Assembly: GCF_028475105.1 (NCBI RefSeq)
Contig: NZ_CP116936.1
Coordinates: forward strand, 6,013,501 to 6,077,500
Reading direction: 5' to 3'
DNA from: Micromonospora sp. LH3U1
Lineage (GTDB): Bacteria > Actinomycetota > Actinomycetes > Mycobacteriales > Micromonosporaceae
DNA length: 64,000 nt
The position numbers and the translations under genes are program-made. Below are positions 32,684 to 40,896 of the stretch, one piece after another. The notes below the pieces were generated by a model. The model saw only the letters and a program-made list of their open reading frames with translations, ran no database searches and was not told the DNA's origin. The first letter of the stretch is position 1, and each line of letters starts with the position of its first letter.

Positions 32684-34267
32684 TCAGGCCACCGGGGCCT
32701 TGCGGAGGGCTACCTCGGCTTGCTCCTCGGGGGTGGCCTGCGGCGGTGCCTCGTTCACGGTGCGCAGCGGGATCTCCTTGATGAACCAGGCGAGCACCGG
32801 GATCGCGATGGTGAACAGCACCGCCCAGAGGAAGACGTGCGAGATTGAATCGGCGAGACCACCGAGCACCAGCTCGCGTGCCTGGGCGGGCAGTTCCTTG
32901 AGCTTCTCCAGGTCCATCTCGCCGCCGGACTCGCCGCCGAAGGCCCCGCCAGCGGCGGAGTCGGCCAACCGGTTGGCGAAGATCGCGCCGAACAGCGAGA
33001 TGCCGAACGAGCCGCCGATCGACCGGAAGAAGGTCGCCGCGCCACTGGCCGCGCCCAGGTCCTTCTGCTCCACGCTGTTCTGCGCGATCAGCATCGACGT
33101 CTGCATGAGGAAGCCCATACCGACGCCGAGCACGACCATGTACAGCGAGGACATCAGCTTGCTGGTGTCGGTGTCGAGCATGGACAGCAGCGCCATGCCC
33201 GCGGTCATCACCACGCCACCGATGATCGGGTACGCCCGGTACCTGCCGTTCCTGGTGATCGCCCGGCCGATGACCAGCGAGACGACCAGCATGCCAAACA
33301 TCAGGGGCAGCAGCAGCAGACCACTGTTGGTCGCCGACGCCCCCTGCACGGTCTGCTGGTAGAGCGGTAGGAAGTTCATGGCACCGAACATCGCGAAGCC
33401 GAGCAGGAAGCCGATCACGGAGATCAGCGCGAAGTTGCGGTTGGCGAAGAGCGCCAACGGGAGGATCGGCTCCTGGACGCGGCGCTCCACCACGCCGAAC
33501 GCCACCAACGCGAGGACGGCCAGTACGGCCAGGCCGAGGATCTGCGGCGACGTCCAGTCGTACTCGTTGCCACCCCAGGTGGTGATGAGCACGATCGCGG
33601 TGATGCCGACCGAGAGCAGCCCGGCGCCGAGCCAGTCGATCCGGTGCTCGGTGCGGTACTTCGGCAGGTGCATCGTGGTGATCAACACGAGCAGCGCGAC
33701 CCCACCCAGCGGCAGGTTCACGTAGAACGCCCACCGCCACGAGAGGTGGTCCGTGATGAAGCCACCGGCCAGCGGGCCGGCGACCATGGCGATGGCCATG
33801 ATGCCGGCGATCATGCCCTGGTAGCGCCCGCGCTCGCGGGGCGGAACCAGGTCACCGATGATCGCCATCACGCCGACCATGAGGCCACCGGCACCGAGGC
33901 CCTGCACGGCCCGGAACGCGATGAGCTGGACCATGCCGTCCTGTGGGCCGCCGAGCATCGCGGAGCCGGCCATGCCACAGAGGGCGGAGCCGACGAGGAA
34001 GACGACGACCGAGGTCAGGAAGACCGACTTGCGGCCGTAGAGGTCACCGAGCTTGCCCCAGATCGGGGTGGAGACGGTGGTGCCCAGGACGTACGCGGTA
34101 ACCACCCAGGTGAAGTGGTTGAGGCCGCCGAACTCGCCCACGATCCGCGGTAGCGCGGTGCTGACGATCATGTTGTCGAGCATCGCGAGCATCATCGCGA
34201 TCATCAGCCCGAACAGCACGACCCGTATGTTGTTGGGTCGCACGCCGGTCTGCGTTGCCTGAGTCAT
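32684..34267 (-). CDS. MFS drug efflux transporter, DHA2 (EmrB/QacA) family
   Basis: The 527-residue protein has about 14 membrane helices. It shows the DHA2 motifs: LDNMIVSTALPRIVGE in helix 1, the loop GKLGDLYGRKSVF and the motif-C-like GPLAGGFI. Such transporters are proton-driven exporters of lipophilic or cationic drugs and metabolites. It is divergent from a TetR gene, and its promoter overlaps the operator repeats at 34296-34339, so drug-responsive repression is likely. The substrate is unknown. Confidence 0.93.
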   Translation of the reverse strand: MTQATQTGVRPNNIRVVLFGLMIAMMLAMLDNMIVSTALPRIVGEFGGLNHFTWVVTAYVLGTTVSTPIWGKLGDLYGRKSVFLTSVVVFLVGSALCGMAGSAMLGGPQDGMVQLIAFRAVQGLGAGGLMVGVMAIIGDLVPPRERGRYQGMIAGIMAIAMVAGPLAGGFITDHLSWRWAFYVNLPLGGVALLVLITTMHLPKYRTEHRIDWLGAGLLSVGITAIVLITTWGGNEYDWTSPQILGLAVLAVLALVAFGVVERRVQEPILPLALFANRNFALISVIGFLLGFAMFGAMNFLPLYQQTVQGASATNSGLLLLPLMFGMLVVSLVIGRAITRNGRYRAYPIIGGVVMTAGMALLSMLDTDTSKLMSSLYMVVLGVGMGFLMQTSMLIAQNSVEQKDLGAASGAATFFRSIGGSFGISLFGAIFANRLADSAAGGAFGGESGGEMDLEKLKELPAQARELVLGGLADSISHVFLWAVLFTIAIPVLAWFIKEIPLRTVNEAPPQATPEEQAEVALRKAPVA

Positions 34268-34295
34268 GGGTAAGCTCCCCCCGAGGAATGCCGTA

Positions 34296-34350
34296 CTTAC
34301 TTGCCGCCCGGCTAGTCACCTTACTAGCCGCACGGTAAGTTGGGTGTCAA
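34296..34350 (-). promoter_or_regulatory. MFS promoter with two tandem TetR-type operator copies
   Basis: Two 20-base direct copies lie 24 bases apart: CTTACTTGCCGCCCGGCTAG (34296-34315) and CTTACTAGCCGCACGGTAAG (34320-34339). Copy 2 is palindromic at its ends (CTTAC/GTAAG). The minus-strand promoter TTGACA (34350-34345), 18 bases, TAGTAA (34326-34321) is covered by copy 2, so bound repressor would block RNA polymerase. Confidence 0.75.
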
Positions 34351-34379
34351 GCAACGGTCAAGCCATTTGGGGGGCGTGG

Positions 34380-34961
34380 GTGAGGGAGAGCACAGGCGGG
34401 ACGCGGGACCGGATCAAGGCCGTCGCGCTCGAGCTCTTCACCGAGCAGGGATACGAGAAGACCTCGCTCCGGGAGATCGCCGAGCGCCTCAATGTCACCA
34501 AGGCTGCGCTCTACTACCACTTCAAGAGCAAGGACGACATCGTCGCCAGCTTCGTCGAGGAGCGACTGGAGCGGATGGACACGCTGAACGCCTGGGCCGC
34601 GACGCAGCCGGCCACCCTGGCTACCCGGCGCGAGCTGATCTCCCGATACGCCGACACGATGTTCGACGGCACGCAGCCGTCGGTGATGCGCTTCTTCGAG
34701 CAGAACCAGACCGCGCTCAAGAGCCTCACGGCCGGCCAACAGATGCGCGGTCGGATGATGGAGCTGGCCAACGCGCTCTGCCGGGGCGATGACTCCCCCT
34801 CCGCCCAACTCCGCGCCGCGCTGTCACTGTTCGCGGTGCACAGCAGCTGGTTCGCGGTCCGCGCGCCGCACATCACCGACGACGAACGCCGCAAGATCGC
34901 TCTGGATGTGGCCGACGAGTTGCTGGCCGCCATCGGCACGGAGCCCGACAAGAAGCTTTAG
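34380..34961 (+). CDS. TetR family transcriptional repressor
   Basis: The 193-residue regulator has the N-terminal TetR helix-turn-helix (TSLREIAERLNVTKAALYYHFKSK, residues about 28-51) and an alpha-helical ligand-binding domain. It starts at GTG 34380. The divergent MFS exporter and tandem operators make it the likely local repressor, probably autoregulated. Its stop overlaps the convergent GNAT stop by four bases. Confidence 0.92.
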   Translation: MRESTGGTRDRIKAVALELFTEQGYEKTSLREIAERLNVTKAALYYHFKSKDDIVASFVEERLERMDTLNAWAATQPATLATRRELISRYADTMFDGTQPSVMRFFEQNQTALKSLTAGQQMRGRMMELANALCRGDDSPSAQLRAALSLFAVHSSWFAVRAPHITDDERRKIALDVADELLAAIGTEPDKKL

Positions 34962-35467
34962 CCGCGCGTCAGATCCAGTCGTAGGCCGAGCAGGTCCACG
35001 CCCGTCAGCGGCGACCAGTCCTTCTCCGGCGAGCGAACGAACCCGAGCCGCGCGTAGAGCCGGTGCGCCGAATCGGCCATCCCGGCCCGGACGCAGATCA
35101 CCACCGCCGTGCAACCCAGCTCGGCGGCGCGGTCGACGCACGCCCCGGCCAGCGCGGCACCGACACCCCGCCCCTGAGCACCCGGGTCGACCGCGAGCAT
35201 CCGGAACTCTGCCTCGCCCGGCCCGGCCAGCTCGGCGAACGGGGTGCCCGGCAGCACGAAGGTCACCGAGCCGAGCACCGCGTCGGTCACCTCGTCGACC
35301 GCGACAAGCACGTCGCCGCTGGACGCCCGGGTCGACACGTCGGCCAGCACGTCGCCGTACCCGTGTTCGCCCTTGAGCTGGCCGTCCGCCTCGTACGCGG
35401 CCACGGTCAGCCGGGCCACCGCCGGAAAGTCGCCCGGCTCAGCGCGACGGACCCGCAACCCGGTCAA
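34958..35467 (-). CDS. GNAT family N-acetyltransferase
   Basis: The 169-residue protein has a GNAT fold with VRRAEPGDFPAVARL at the N-terminus, the AEFRMLAVDPGAQGRGVGAAL acetyl-CoA loop (residues about 86-106) and YARLGFVRSPEKDW near the end. The start codon is TTG 35467, overlapping the stop of the biotinyl protein (TTGA), so expression probably depends on the upstream gene. The acceptor is unknown. Confidence 0.88.
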   Translation of the reverse strand: MTGLRVRRAEPGDFPAVARLTVAAYEADGQLKGEHGYGDVLADVSTRASSGDVLVAVDEVTDAVLGSVTFVLPGTPFAELAGPGEAEFRMLAVDPGAQGRGVGAALAGACVDRAAELGCTAVVICVRAGMADSAHRLYARLGFVRSPEKDWSPLTGVDLLGLRLDLTRG

Positions 35468-35679
35468 CCGATCACCGCGATCAGGTCACCGTCCTGCACG
35501 ACGTCACCCTCGTTGACGACGAGCTGCTCGATCACACCATCGGACTCGGCGATGACCGGGATCTCCATCTTCATCGACTCGAGGATCACCAGGGTGTCGC
35601 CCTCGGCCACGGTGTCACCGGCCGTAGCGACAACCTTCCAGACGTTCGCCACCATCTCGGCGCGGATCTCCTCGGCCAT
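35464..35679 (-). CDS. Biotinylated mini-protein (TB7.3-like biotinyl/lipoyl-binding domain)
   Basis: The 71-residue protein is a single biotinyl domain with the attachment motif ESMKMEIP, in which the Lys is the modified residue, and GDLIAVIG at the end. It lacks the long N-terminal extension of AccB. It is very like M. tuberculosis TB7.3 (Rv3221c), which also lies beside pdtaS and the sigma/anti-sigma pair. It may be a carboxyl carrier, but no carboxylase subunit is nearby. ATG 35679 follows GGGAGG. Confidence 0.93.
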   Translation of the reverse strand: MAEEIRAEMVANVWKVVATAGDTVAEGDTLVILESMKMEIPVIAESDGVIEQLVVNEGDVVQDGDLIAVIG

Positions 35680-35905
35680 GTCCAGGCCCTCCCTTTTCGC
35701 GATGTGCCTGCCGACGTATCCAATCATGCGACGGCCGGCCGTGGGCGCGCAGCGGCCTGGCAGGGATGGCGCGACCGCCCTGGGGAAGGCGGCGGGTGTC
35801 GGCCGCACTACCATCAGCGGGTCGGACCCGATGCCGGGCCGCCGGTGGGTACACCGGCGCCGAGGTCGTGGGCAGACGGATCCGACCCATCACGAGGAGG
35901 TCAGC

Positions 35906-35980
35906 ATGGCGAAGAAGTCCCGGAAGAAGAAGGCCCGCAAGAAGAACGCCGCGAACCACGGCAAGCGTCCCAACTCCTGA
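35906..35980 (+). CDS. 50S ribosomal protein bL37
   Basis: The 24-residue, strongly basic peptide begins MAKKSRKKKARKKN and ends ANHGKRPNS. The ANHGKRPN tail is the signature I recall for bL37, the actinobacteria-specific large-subunit protein identified in mycobacterial ribosome structures. A perfect GAGGAGG site precedes ATG 35906 and a very strong terminator follows, as for a highly expressed gene. Confidence 0.88.
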   Translation: MAKKSRKKKARKKNAANHGKRPNS

Positions 35981-36039
35981 ACGGGTCGACGGGCCGGCGG
36001 CCCGTCACCGATCAGCCCGACCCGGCCGACGCCGGGTAC

Positions 36040-36077
36040 ACCGGTGGCCCGGGTCGACATCGACCCGGGCCACCGGT
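36040..36077. terminator. Very strong bidirectional hairpin (18-bp perfect stem)
   Basis: Arms 36040-36057 (ACCGGTGGCCCGGGTCGA) and 36060-36077 are perfectly complementary around a 2-base centre; in RNA the loop would open to about four bases. It lies between the convergent bL37 and rsrA genes. Confidence 0.85.
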
Positions 36078-36103
36078 CTCTGGTCCGTCAGATGGGCCGA
36101 CGC

Positions 36104-36391
36104 TCAGTCGGCCAGCTCGCGGGAATCGCTGGTCTCGAAGACCACCAGCTCGGTGAGCTTGATCCGCAGCCGCTCGCGCAGCTCGTCCGGCGCGGTCTCG
36201 TTGCCGCAGCAACGCGCCACCAACGCCCGCACCTCCTGCTCGAGCCCGTACTCGCGCAGGCAGGGCCCGCACTCGTCCAGGTGGTGCCGGATCAGTGAGC
36301 GCCGCTCGTCGGCGCACTCCAGATCCAGGTAGAGGTAGACCTCCGCGAGCACTTCGCGGCAATCCGTCTCGTGCGGCTCCCCACAGCTCAC
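36104..36391 (-). CDS. rsrA: Redox-sensing zinc-containing anti-sigma factor
   Basis: This 95-residue ZAS-family anti-sigma factor has Cys11 and the H-x3-C-x2-C motif as His37, Cys41 and Cys44, the same positions used by Streptomyces RsrA for zinc binding and disulfide switching. Extra cysteines (Cys3, Cys26, Cys61, Cys62) are present. Oxidation releases the sigma factor. It follows sigR after one base, and its start is GTG 36391. Confidence 0.94.
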   Translation of the reverse strand: MSCGEPHETDCREVLAEVYLYLDLECADERRSLIRHHLDECGPCLREYGLEQEVRALVARCCGNETAPDELRERLRIKLTELVVFETSDSRELAD

Positions 36392-36392
36392 G

Positions 36393-37220
36393 TCAGACCT
36401 CCCGACCGGCAGCGGCGGCAGTCGAGCCCTTCGATGAGCGGGCCGCACTGAAGCCCCGCTCCCCGGCGTAGCGCTCGAGCAACTTGCGCAGATTACGACG
36501 GCCCCGGTGCAGACGCGACATCACGGTGCCGATCGGCGTGCCCATGATGTCGGCGACCTCCTTGTAGGAGAAGCCCTCGACATCGGTGAGGTAGACGGCC
36601 AGGCGGAACTCCTCCGGCAACTGCTGGAGGGCCTCCTTGACGTCGCTGTCCGGCAGCCGGTCCAGCGCCTCGGTCTCGGCGGAGCGCAGCCCACTGGAGG
36701 TGTGCGACTCGGCCTCGGCGAGCTGCCAGTCGGTGATCTCCTCGGTGGGCGCCTGGATCGGCTGGCGCTGCCGCTTGCGGTAGGAGTTGATGTAGGTGTT
36801 GGTCAGGATCCGGTAGAGCCAGGCCTTCAGGTTCGTGCCCTGCTCAAACTGGTGGAAGGCCGCGTACGCCTTCAGGTACGTCTCCTGGACCAGGTCCTCG
36901 GCATCCGCCGGGTTGCGCGTCATTCGCAGCCCAGCAGCGTAGAGCTGATCGACGAATGGCATCGCGTCCCGCTCGAAACGGGCCCTGCGCTCGTCCGTCT
37001 TCTCGGTGGTCAACCGCACATCCCCTCGCGTCGGATGCTTTCCCGCCGAGGATACGCGCACGGACCTGCCCGCAGATTCACTTCCGGCCGGTGTGCCCGT
37101 ACTCACCGCACCCAACCCGCCCGGTCCTGCCGTCGCGGGCCACTCCGGGCCATCCAGCAGCTGCTGCAGCTGCCGGGCGTCCCGCTCGTCCCGTTCCAGG
37201 CTTCGTGTCTCGGTCGGCAC
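36393..37220 (-). CDS. sigR: ECF sigma factor SigR/SigH (oxidative/thiol stress), with likely long and short forms
   Basis: The core sigma factor begins near FERDAMPFVDQLY and has region 2 (MTRNPADAEDLVQETYLKAY, NLKAWLYRILTN) and region 4 (LPEEFRLAVYLTDVEGFSYKEVA, GTVMSRLHRGR). Two starts are plausible. GTG 37220 has GAGGGGGG upstream and gives 275 residues with a disordered N-terminal extension. TTG 37013 (GAGGGG upstream) gives 206 residues, close to the usual size. Streptomyces makes an extended unstable sigma-R' from an autoregulated promoter, and the promoter at 37259-37285 fits that model. Confidence 0.93.
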   Translation of the reverse strand: MPTETRSLERDERDARQLQQLLDGPEWPATAGPGGLGAVSTGTPAGSESAGRSVRVSSAGKHPTRGDVRLTTEKTDERRARFERDAMPFVDQLYAAGLRMTRNPADAEDLVQETYLKAYAAFHQFEQGTNLKAWLYRILTNTYINSYRKRQRQPIQAPTEEITDWQLAEAESHTSSGLRSAETEALDRLPDSDVKEALQQLPEEFRLAVYLTDVEGFSYKEVADIMGTPIGTVMSRLHRGRRNLRKLLERYAGERGFSAARSSKGSTAAAAGREV

Positions 37221-37258
37221 CGGTCACCCCCCTCGCAGAAAAGTCGTCCGGGGGCTGT

Positions 37259-37285
37259 AACGCGAGATGCCCACTGAGGCATTCC
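37259..37285 (-). promoter_or_regulatory. SigR-type autoregulatory promoter
   Basis: On the minus strand GGAAT (37285-37281) and GTT (37261-37259) are separated by 19 bases, close to the sigma-R/sigma-H consensus GGAAT-N18/19-GTT. It would start transcription about 30 bases before the long sigR start at 37220. Confidence 0.75.
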
Positions 37286-37299
37286 GGCCGGCCCTCCCG

Positions 37300-37343
37300 T
37301 TCCTGGTCCCGGCCCCGACGGCGGCCGGCGCTGGGACCAGGAA
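37300..37343. repeat. Perfect 11-bp inverted repeat upstream of the sigR promoter
   Basis: TTCCTGGTCCC (37300-37310) and GGGACCAGGAA (37333-37343) flank a 22-base GC-rich loop; further outer matches (CCTCCC with GGGAGG) extend the symmetry. It is 14 bases upstream of the sigR -35 element. It may be a terminator for transcription from the hydrolase gene, protecting sigR, or an operator. Confidence 0.6.
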
Positions 37344-37504
37344 GGGCCTGGGAGGACTGGCACCGCCTGTCCGGATCGGGCCGGCGGCACCATCGGATGC
37401 AACGACCCGCGCCCGGCACCGGAAACGGTCGCCCGGGCGAGCCGGTCAGTCCACGGCGCCGAGCCGCGCTGGGCCGAGTGCGCCGGCGAGCGGCCGCGAC
37501 GGAA

Positions 37505-38122
37505 TCAGTCGGCCACCCAGCCCTGGGCGTGCAGCCAGTCCCGCACGACGGCTGCGGTGCCGGCCGGATCCCGCCGCAGGTCGTGCGTCTCCCCCGGACG
37601 GATCACCACCTGCACGGGCGGCCTCGCCTCCGGCGTACCGAACGGGTCCCGGTCGCCGTTGACGACCAGTGTCGGCAGTCCGGTGTCCAGTTCGGCGGCC
37701 CGCGAGCGCTCCGGCCGCCCGGGCGGATGCAGCGGAAAGGCCAACGCGACGACGCCGGCCGCGCCCACCGCACGGGCGGTCCGACAGGCCACCCGCGCAC
37801 CGCTGGAACGACCACCGACCAGCACCGTCGGCACGTCGGAGTGCCTGTCACACAGCGCGGCCAGCACCGCCGTCCAGGCCTCGTCGAGGTGACCTGCCGG
37901 TGCCGGCGCACGTCGACCGGCGACCCGGTAGGGCTGGGTCACCCGGACCACCGCCAGGCCGGCCGCGATCGACGCGTCCCGAACCGCGAGCAGGTCCGGG
38001 GCGTCGACGCTGCCGCCCGCTCCGTGCCCGAGCACGAGCAGAGCGGTGGCCGGGCGGGCCGGCAGGTCGGTGTCGATCCGCGCCAGACCGCGCGGGGTGT
38101 CGATGTCGTCGCTGGGCAGCAC
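37505..38122 (-). CDS. Alpha/beta hydrolase family protein (dienelactone-hydrolase/TEX30-like)
   Basis: This 205-residue protein has LVLGHGAGGSVDAPDL at the N-terminus, the nucleophile elbow GGRSSGARVA and a C-terminal VNGDRDPFG...GETHDL providing Asp and His. It matches the small KANL3/TEX30-type hydrolases. It has no signal peptide, so it is probably cytosolic. The start is GTG 38122 with a weak ribosome-binding site. The substrate is unknown. Confidence 0.82.
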   Translation of the reverse strand: MLPSDDIDTPRGLARIDTDLPARPATALLVLGHGAGGSVDAPDLLAVRDASIAAGLAVVRVTQPYRVAGRRAPAPAGHLDEAWTAVLAALCDRHSDVPTVLVGGRSSGARVACRTARAVGAAGVVALAFPLHPPGRPERSRAAELDTGLPTLVVNGDRDPFGTPEARPPVQVVIRPGETHDLRRDPAGTAAVVRDWLHAQGWVAD

Positions 38123-38172
38123 CGACCCATTCTCGCCGCCTGACCGGCGATGGGTGCGGACCGGGCCGCTGA

Positions 38173-38565
38173 TCAGCTCAGCGGGACCAGCGTGAGTAGG
38201 CGATCCCGCACCGGCGGGCCGGCGTCGTCGACGGCGTCCGGGTCAGGTTCGACCTCGCCCCGCCAGGCGACCAGCATCGCCCGCCGCTCGCGGGGCGTGG
38301 TGGCACCCCACACGCCATGGCAGTCACCGACGTCGAGGGCCCAGGCCAGGCAGGACCCCTGCACGTCACAACCGCGGCACAGCGCGACGGCGGCGTCTGC
38401 CGGCTCGTTCGGTGCCGGAAAGAACGTCTCCGGATCGACGCTCTGACAGGTGCCTCTGGTGCGCCACGCGTCGTCTTCTCGCCGCTCCCGCACGGCCCGC
38501 AGCAGTCGCGGATCTCGCCGCGCCGCTGCCACCTCGTGCGGACGGGGCATACGCGCCCGTGTCAT
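38173..38565 (-). CDS. WhiB family regulator, second copy, divergent type
   Basis: This 130-residue protein carries the WhiB cysteines Cys40, Cys63, Cys66 and Cys72 (C-x22-C-x2-C-x5-C), with a further Cys82. The turn motif reads GVWGATT rather than GVWGG. There is an N-terminal basic extension of about 35 residues and an acidic C-terminal tail. ATG 38565 has a GGGGGAGG site. The altered turn suggests a different partner contact from the WhiB at 17804. Target genes cannot be inferred. Confidence 0.88.
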   Translation of the reverse strand: MTRARMPRPHEVAAARRDPRLLRAVRERREDDAWRTRGTCQSVDPETFFPAPNEPADAAVALCRGCDVQGSCLAWALDVGDCHGVWGATTPRERRAMLVAWRGEVEPDPDAVDDAGPPVRDRLLTLVPLS

Positions 38566-38761
38566 CCACCCACCTCCCCCGTGGGACCGGCAAGATCGGT
38601 GGACGTCGTCCGCCCCGTGCGAATCGACAGCCACTACCGGCGCTGTGTTCTATCGCACTTCACGACATCGGGACAAGGGTCTGCCGGGAACATGACTGAA
38701 TAGCCAGGAGACGAATCGCGTGCAACCCTGGCAAATCGGCGCACGACGATGCAGGTCGGTC

Positions 38762-39472
38762 TCAGAACAGGGTCAACTCCTGCGGTGTCACCGTCGGCGC
38801 TACCGACACCCGGGCGGTCAGTTCCGGCCCGTCGTTACGAACGTCGCCCACCGCCGCCCCCACCGGGCGGATCTCCAACCCACCCAGCCACTCCGCCGAA
38901 GCCGGGGTGAGCAACAGTTCCGGCTCGTCGGTCGGCGCCAGCCACGACGACCAACGCTCGGGCGGCAGCAGCACCGGCATCCGGTCGTGCACCTCGGCCA
39001 GGTCGCCGAGCGCCTCGGTGGTCAGCACGCTGAAGGTGAGCCGGGAATCGGTGCCGGATTCCCAGACCGACCAGATGCCGGCCAGGGCGAGCACCGAGCC
39101 GTCGCTGGGGGTCATGAAATATGCCTGTCGCCCGCCGTCGGGCTGACGGACCCACTCGTACCAGCCGTCGGCCGGGACGAGGCAACGGCGACGGGAGAAC
39201 GACCCGGAGTACGCCCGACTGGTGGCCACCGTCTCCGCCCGCGCATTGATCATGCGGGCGGCCCCGGCGGCCGACCGGGACCAGTGCGGCAGCAGACCCC
39301 AGCGACCGACACAGAGGCTCCGATGCCCCTCCGGGCTGACCCGGACCAGCGGCACCGGGTCGGTCGGCGCGACGTTGTGATCAGGTCGGACCAGGCCATC
39401 GGTGTCGTCGGACGACTCGAACAGCGCGCTCAGCTCGCCGGAGCTGCGGGTCGTCGCGTACCTGCCGCACAT
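38762..39472 (-). CDS. SRAP/HMCES family protein (YedK-like abasic-site DNA-protein crosslink enzyme)
   Basis: The 236-residue protein begins MCGRYATT; Cys2 becomes the N-terminal catalytic residue after Met removal and forms the thiazolidine crosslink with abasic sites in single-stranded DNA. Other family motifs are seen: APTDPVPLVR, RWGLLPHW, NARAETV, CLVPADGWYEW and HDRMPVLL with the active-site His. The start is fixed at ATG 39472 by Cys2. It is divergent from aroA. Confidence 0.95.
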   Translation of the reverse strand: MCGRYATTRSSGELSALFESSDDTDGLVRPDHNVAPTDPVPLVRVSPEGHRSLCVGRWGLLPHWSRSAAGAARMINARAETVATSRAYSGSFSRRRCLVPADGWYEWVRQPDGGRQAYFMTPSDGSVLALAGIWSVWESGTDSRLTFSVLTTEALGDLAEVHDRMPVLLPPERWSSWLAPTDEPELLLTPASAEWLGGLEIRPVGAAVGDVRNDGPELTARVSVAPTVTPQELTLF

Positions 39473-39575
39473 GGGGCACACGCTAACGCGTCGGAGACCC
39501 CGTCGGCTGTCCCGCCAACCGGGAGTACGACCGCCGGTTCCCGCCGCCCGCCGGCTGACACGGCAGAATGTAACC

Positions 39576-40877
39576 GTGGGGAACCTGACCGCGACCCGGC
39601 CGCCGCAGCCGTGGACCGCACCGACCGCGTCCGACCCGGTGGCGGCGACGCTGCGCCTACCCGGTTCCAAATCGATGACCGCGCGTGCCCTGGTGCTCAG
39701 CGCGCTGGCCGCCGGCCCGTCGACGCTCGCCGGGCCGCTACGCGCCCGCGACACCGAGCTGATGGCCGCCGGCCTGCGGGCCATGGGCGCACACGTGTCG
39801 ATCAGCGACGACGAGCGCTGGCTGGTCCGGCCGCACCCGCTGGTCGGCCCCGCGCACGTGGACGTGGGGCTGGCCGGCACGGTGATGCGGTTCGTGCCGC
39901 CGGTGGCCGGGCTCGCCGACGGGCAGGTCACCTTCGACGGCGACCCGCACGCCCGCACCCGGCCGCTCGGCCCGCTGATCGGTGCGCTGCGCTCGCTGGG
40001 CGTCCGGATCGACGTCACCGGCGGCGGCAGCCTGCCGCTGACCGTGTTCGGCACCGGCCGGGTGACCGGCGGCGAGGTCGTGATCGACGCGTCCGCGTCC
40101 AGCCAGCTCGTCTCCGGGCTGCTGCTGGCCGCCCCGCGCTTCGACCGGGGCGTCGTGGTGCGGCACGTCGGCCCGCCGGTGCCCTCCGCGCCGCATCTTC
40201 GGATGACGGTGCGGATGCTGCGTGCCGCCGGCGCGGCCGTCGACGACACCACCCCCGACGTGTGGACCGTCGAGCCCGGCCCGCTCACCGGGCGCGGCTG
40301 GGAGATCGAACCAGACCTCTCCGGCGCGGTGCCGTTCTTCGCCGCCGCCCTGGTCACCGGCGGCGAGGTGACCCTGCAAGGCTGGCCACACAGCAGCGCG
40401 CAGCCGGTCGAGCAACTCCGCTCGCTGCTGCAACGGATGGGCGGCGAGGTCACCCTCTCCACCAGTGGGCTGACCGTCCGGGGCACCGGCGTGGTGCACG
40501 GCCTGACCGCCGACCTCTCCGACGTCAGCGAGCTGACCCCGGCGCTGACCGCACTGGCCATGCTGGCCGACTCGCCGTCGGTCTTCACCGGCATCGGGCA
40601 CATCCGTGGCCACGAGACCGACCGGCTGACCGCGCTCGCGCGCGAGTTCACCGCACTCGGGGCGGACGTCAGCGAGGCGCCGGACGGGCTTGAGATCCGG
40701 CCCCGACCGCTGCGCGGTGGCATGTTCCGCACCTACCACGACCACCGGATGGCGCATGCCGCCGCGGTGGCCGGGCTCGCCGTCCCCGGCATCGACGTGG
40801 ACGACGTGGGGTGTACCTCGAAGACCATGCCCGAGTTCCCGGCACTATGGTCAGCGATGGTGACCGGCAAGAGCTGA
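39576..40877 (+). CDS. aroA: 3-phosphoshikimate 1-carboxyvinyltransferase (EPSP synthase)
   Basis: This 433-residue shikimate-pathway enzyme joins phosphoenolpyruvate to shikimate-3-phosphate. Visible motifs are LPGSKSMTARAL at the N-terminus, GLAGTVMRFVPP (usual GNAGTAMR-type loop), DGDPHARTRPL and FRTYHDHRMAHA with the GCTSKTMPEF C-terminal motif. The loop lacks the canonical NAGT spelling, which is common in actinobacteria. It starts at GTG 39576 and precedes rsgA by 19 bases. Confidence 0.95.
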   Translation: MGNLTATRPPQPWTAPTASDPVAATLRLPGSKSMTARALVLSALAAGPSTLAGPLRARDTELMAAGLRAMGAHVSISDDERWLVRPHPLVGPAHVDVGLAGTVMRFVPPVAGLADGQVTFDGDPHARTRPLGPLIGALRSLGVRIDVTGGGSLPLTVFGTGRVTGGEVVIDASASSQLVSGLLLAAPRFDRGVVVRHVGPPVPSAPHLRMTVRMLRAAGAAVDDTTPDVWTVEPGPLTGRGWEIEPDLSGAVPFFAAALVTGGEVTLQGWPHSSAQPVEQLRSLLQRMGGEVTLSTSGLTVRGTGVVHGLTADLSDVSELTPALTALAMLADSPSVFTGIGHIRGHETDRLTALAREFTALGADVSEAPDGLEIRPRPLRGGMFRTYHDHRMAHAAAVAGLAVPGIDVDDVGCTSKTMPEFPALWSAMVTGKS

Positions 40878-40896
40878 CGCGAGAAGAGGACAGGTC

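Noticed and set aside
38762..40732. 656-residue minus-strand frame across aroA
   Set aside because: Only the part below 39472 (SRAP protein) is real; upstream codons are antisense to aroA.
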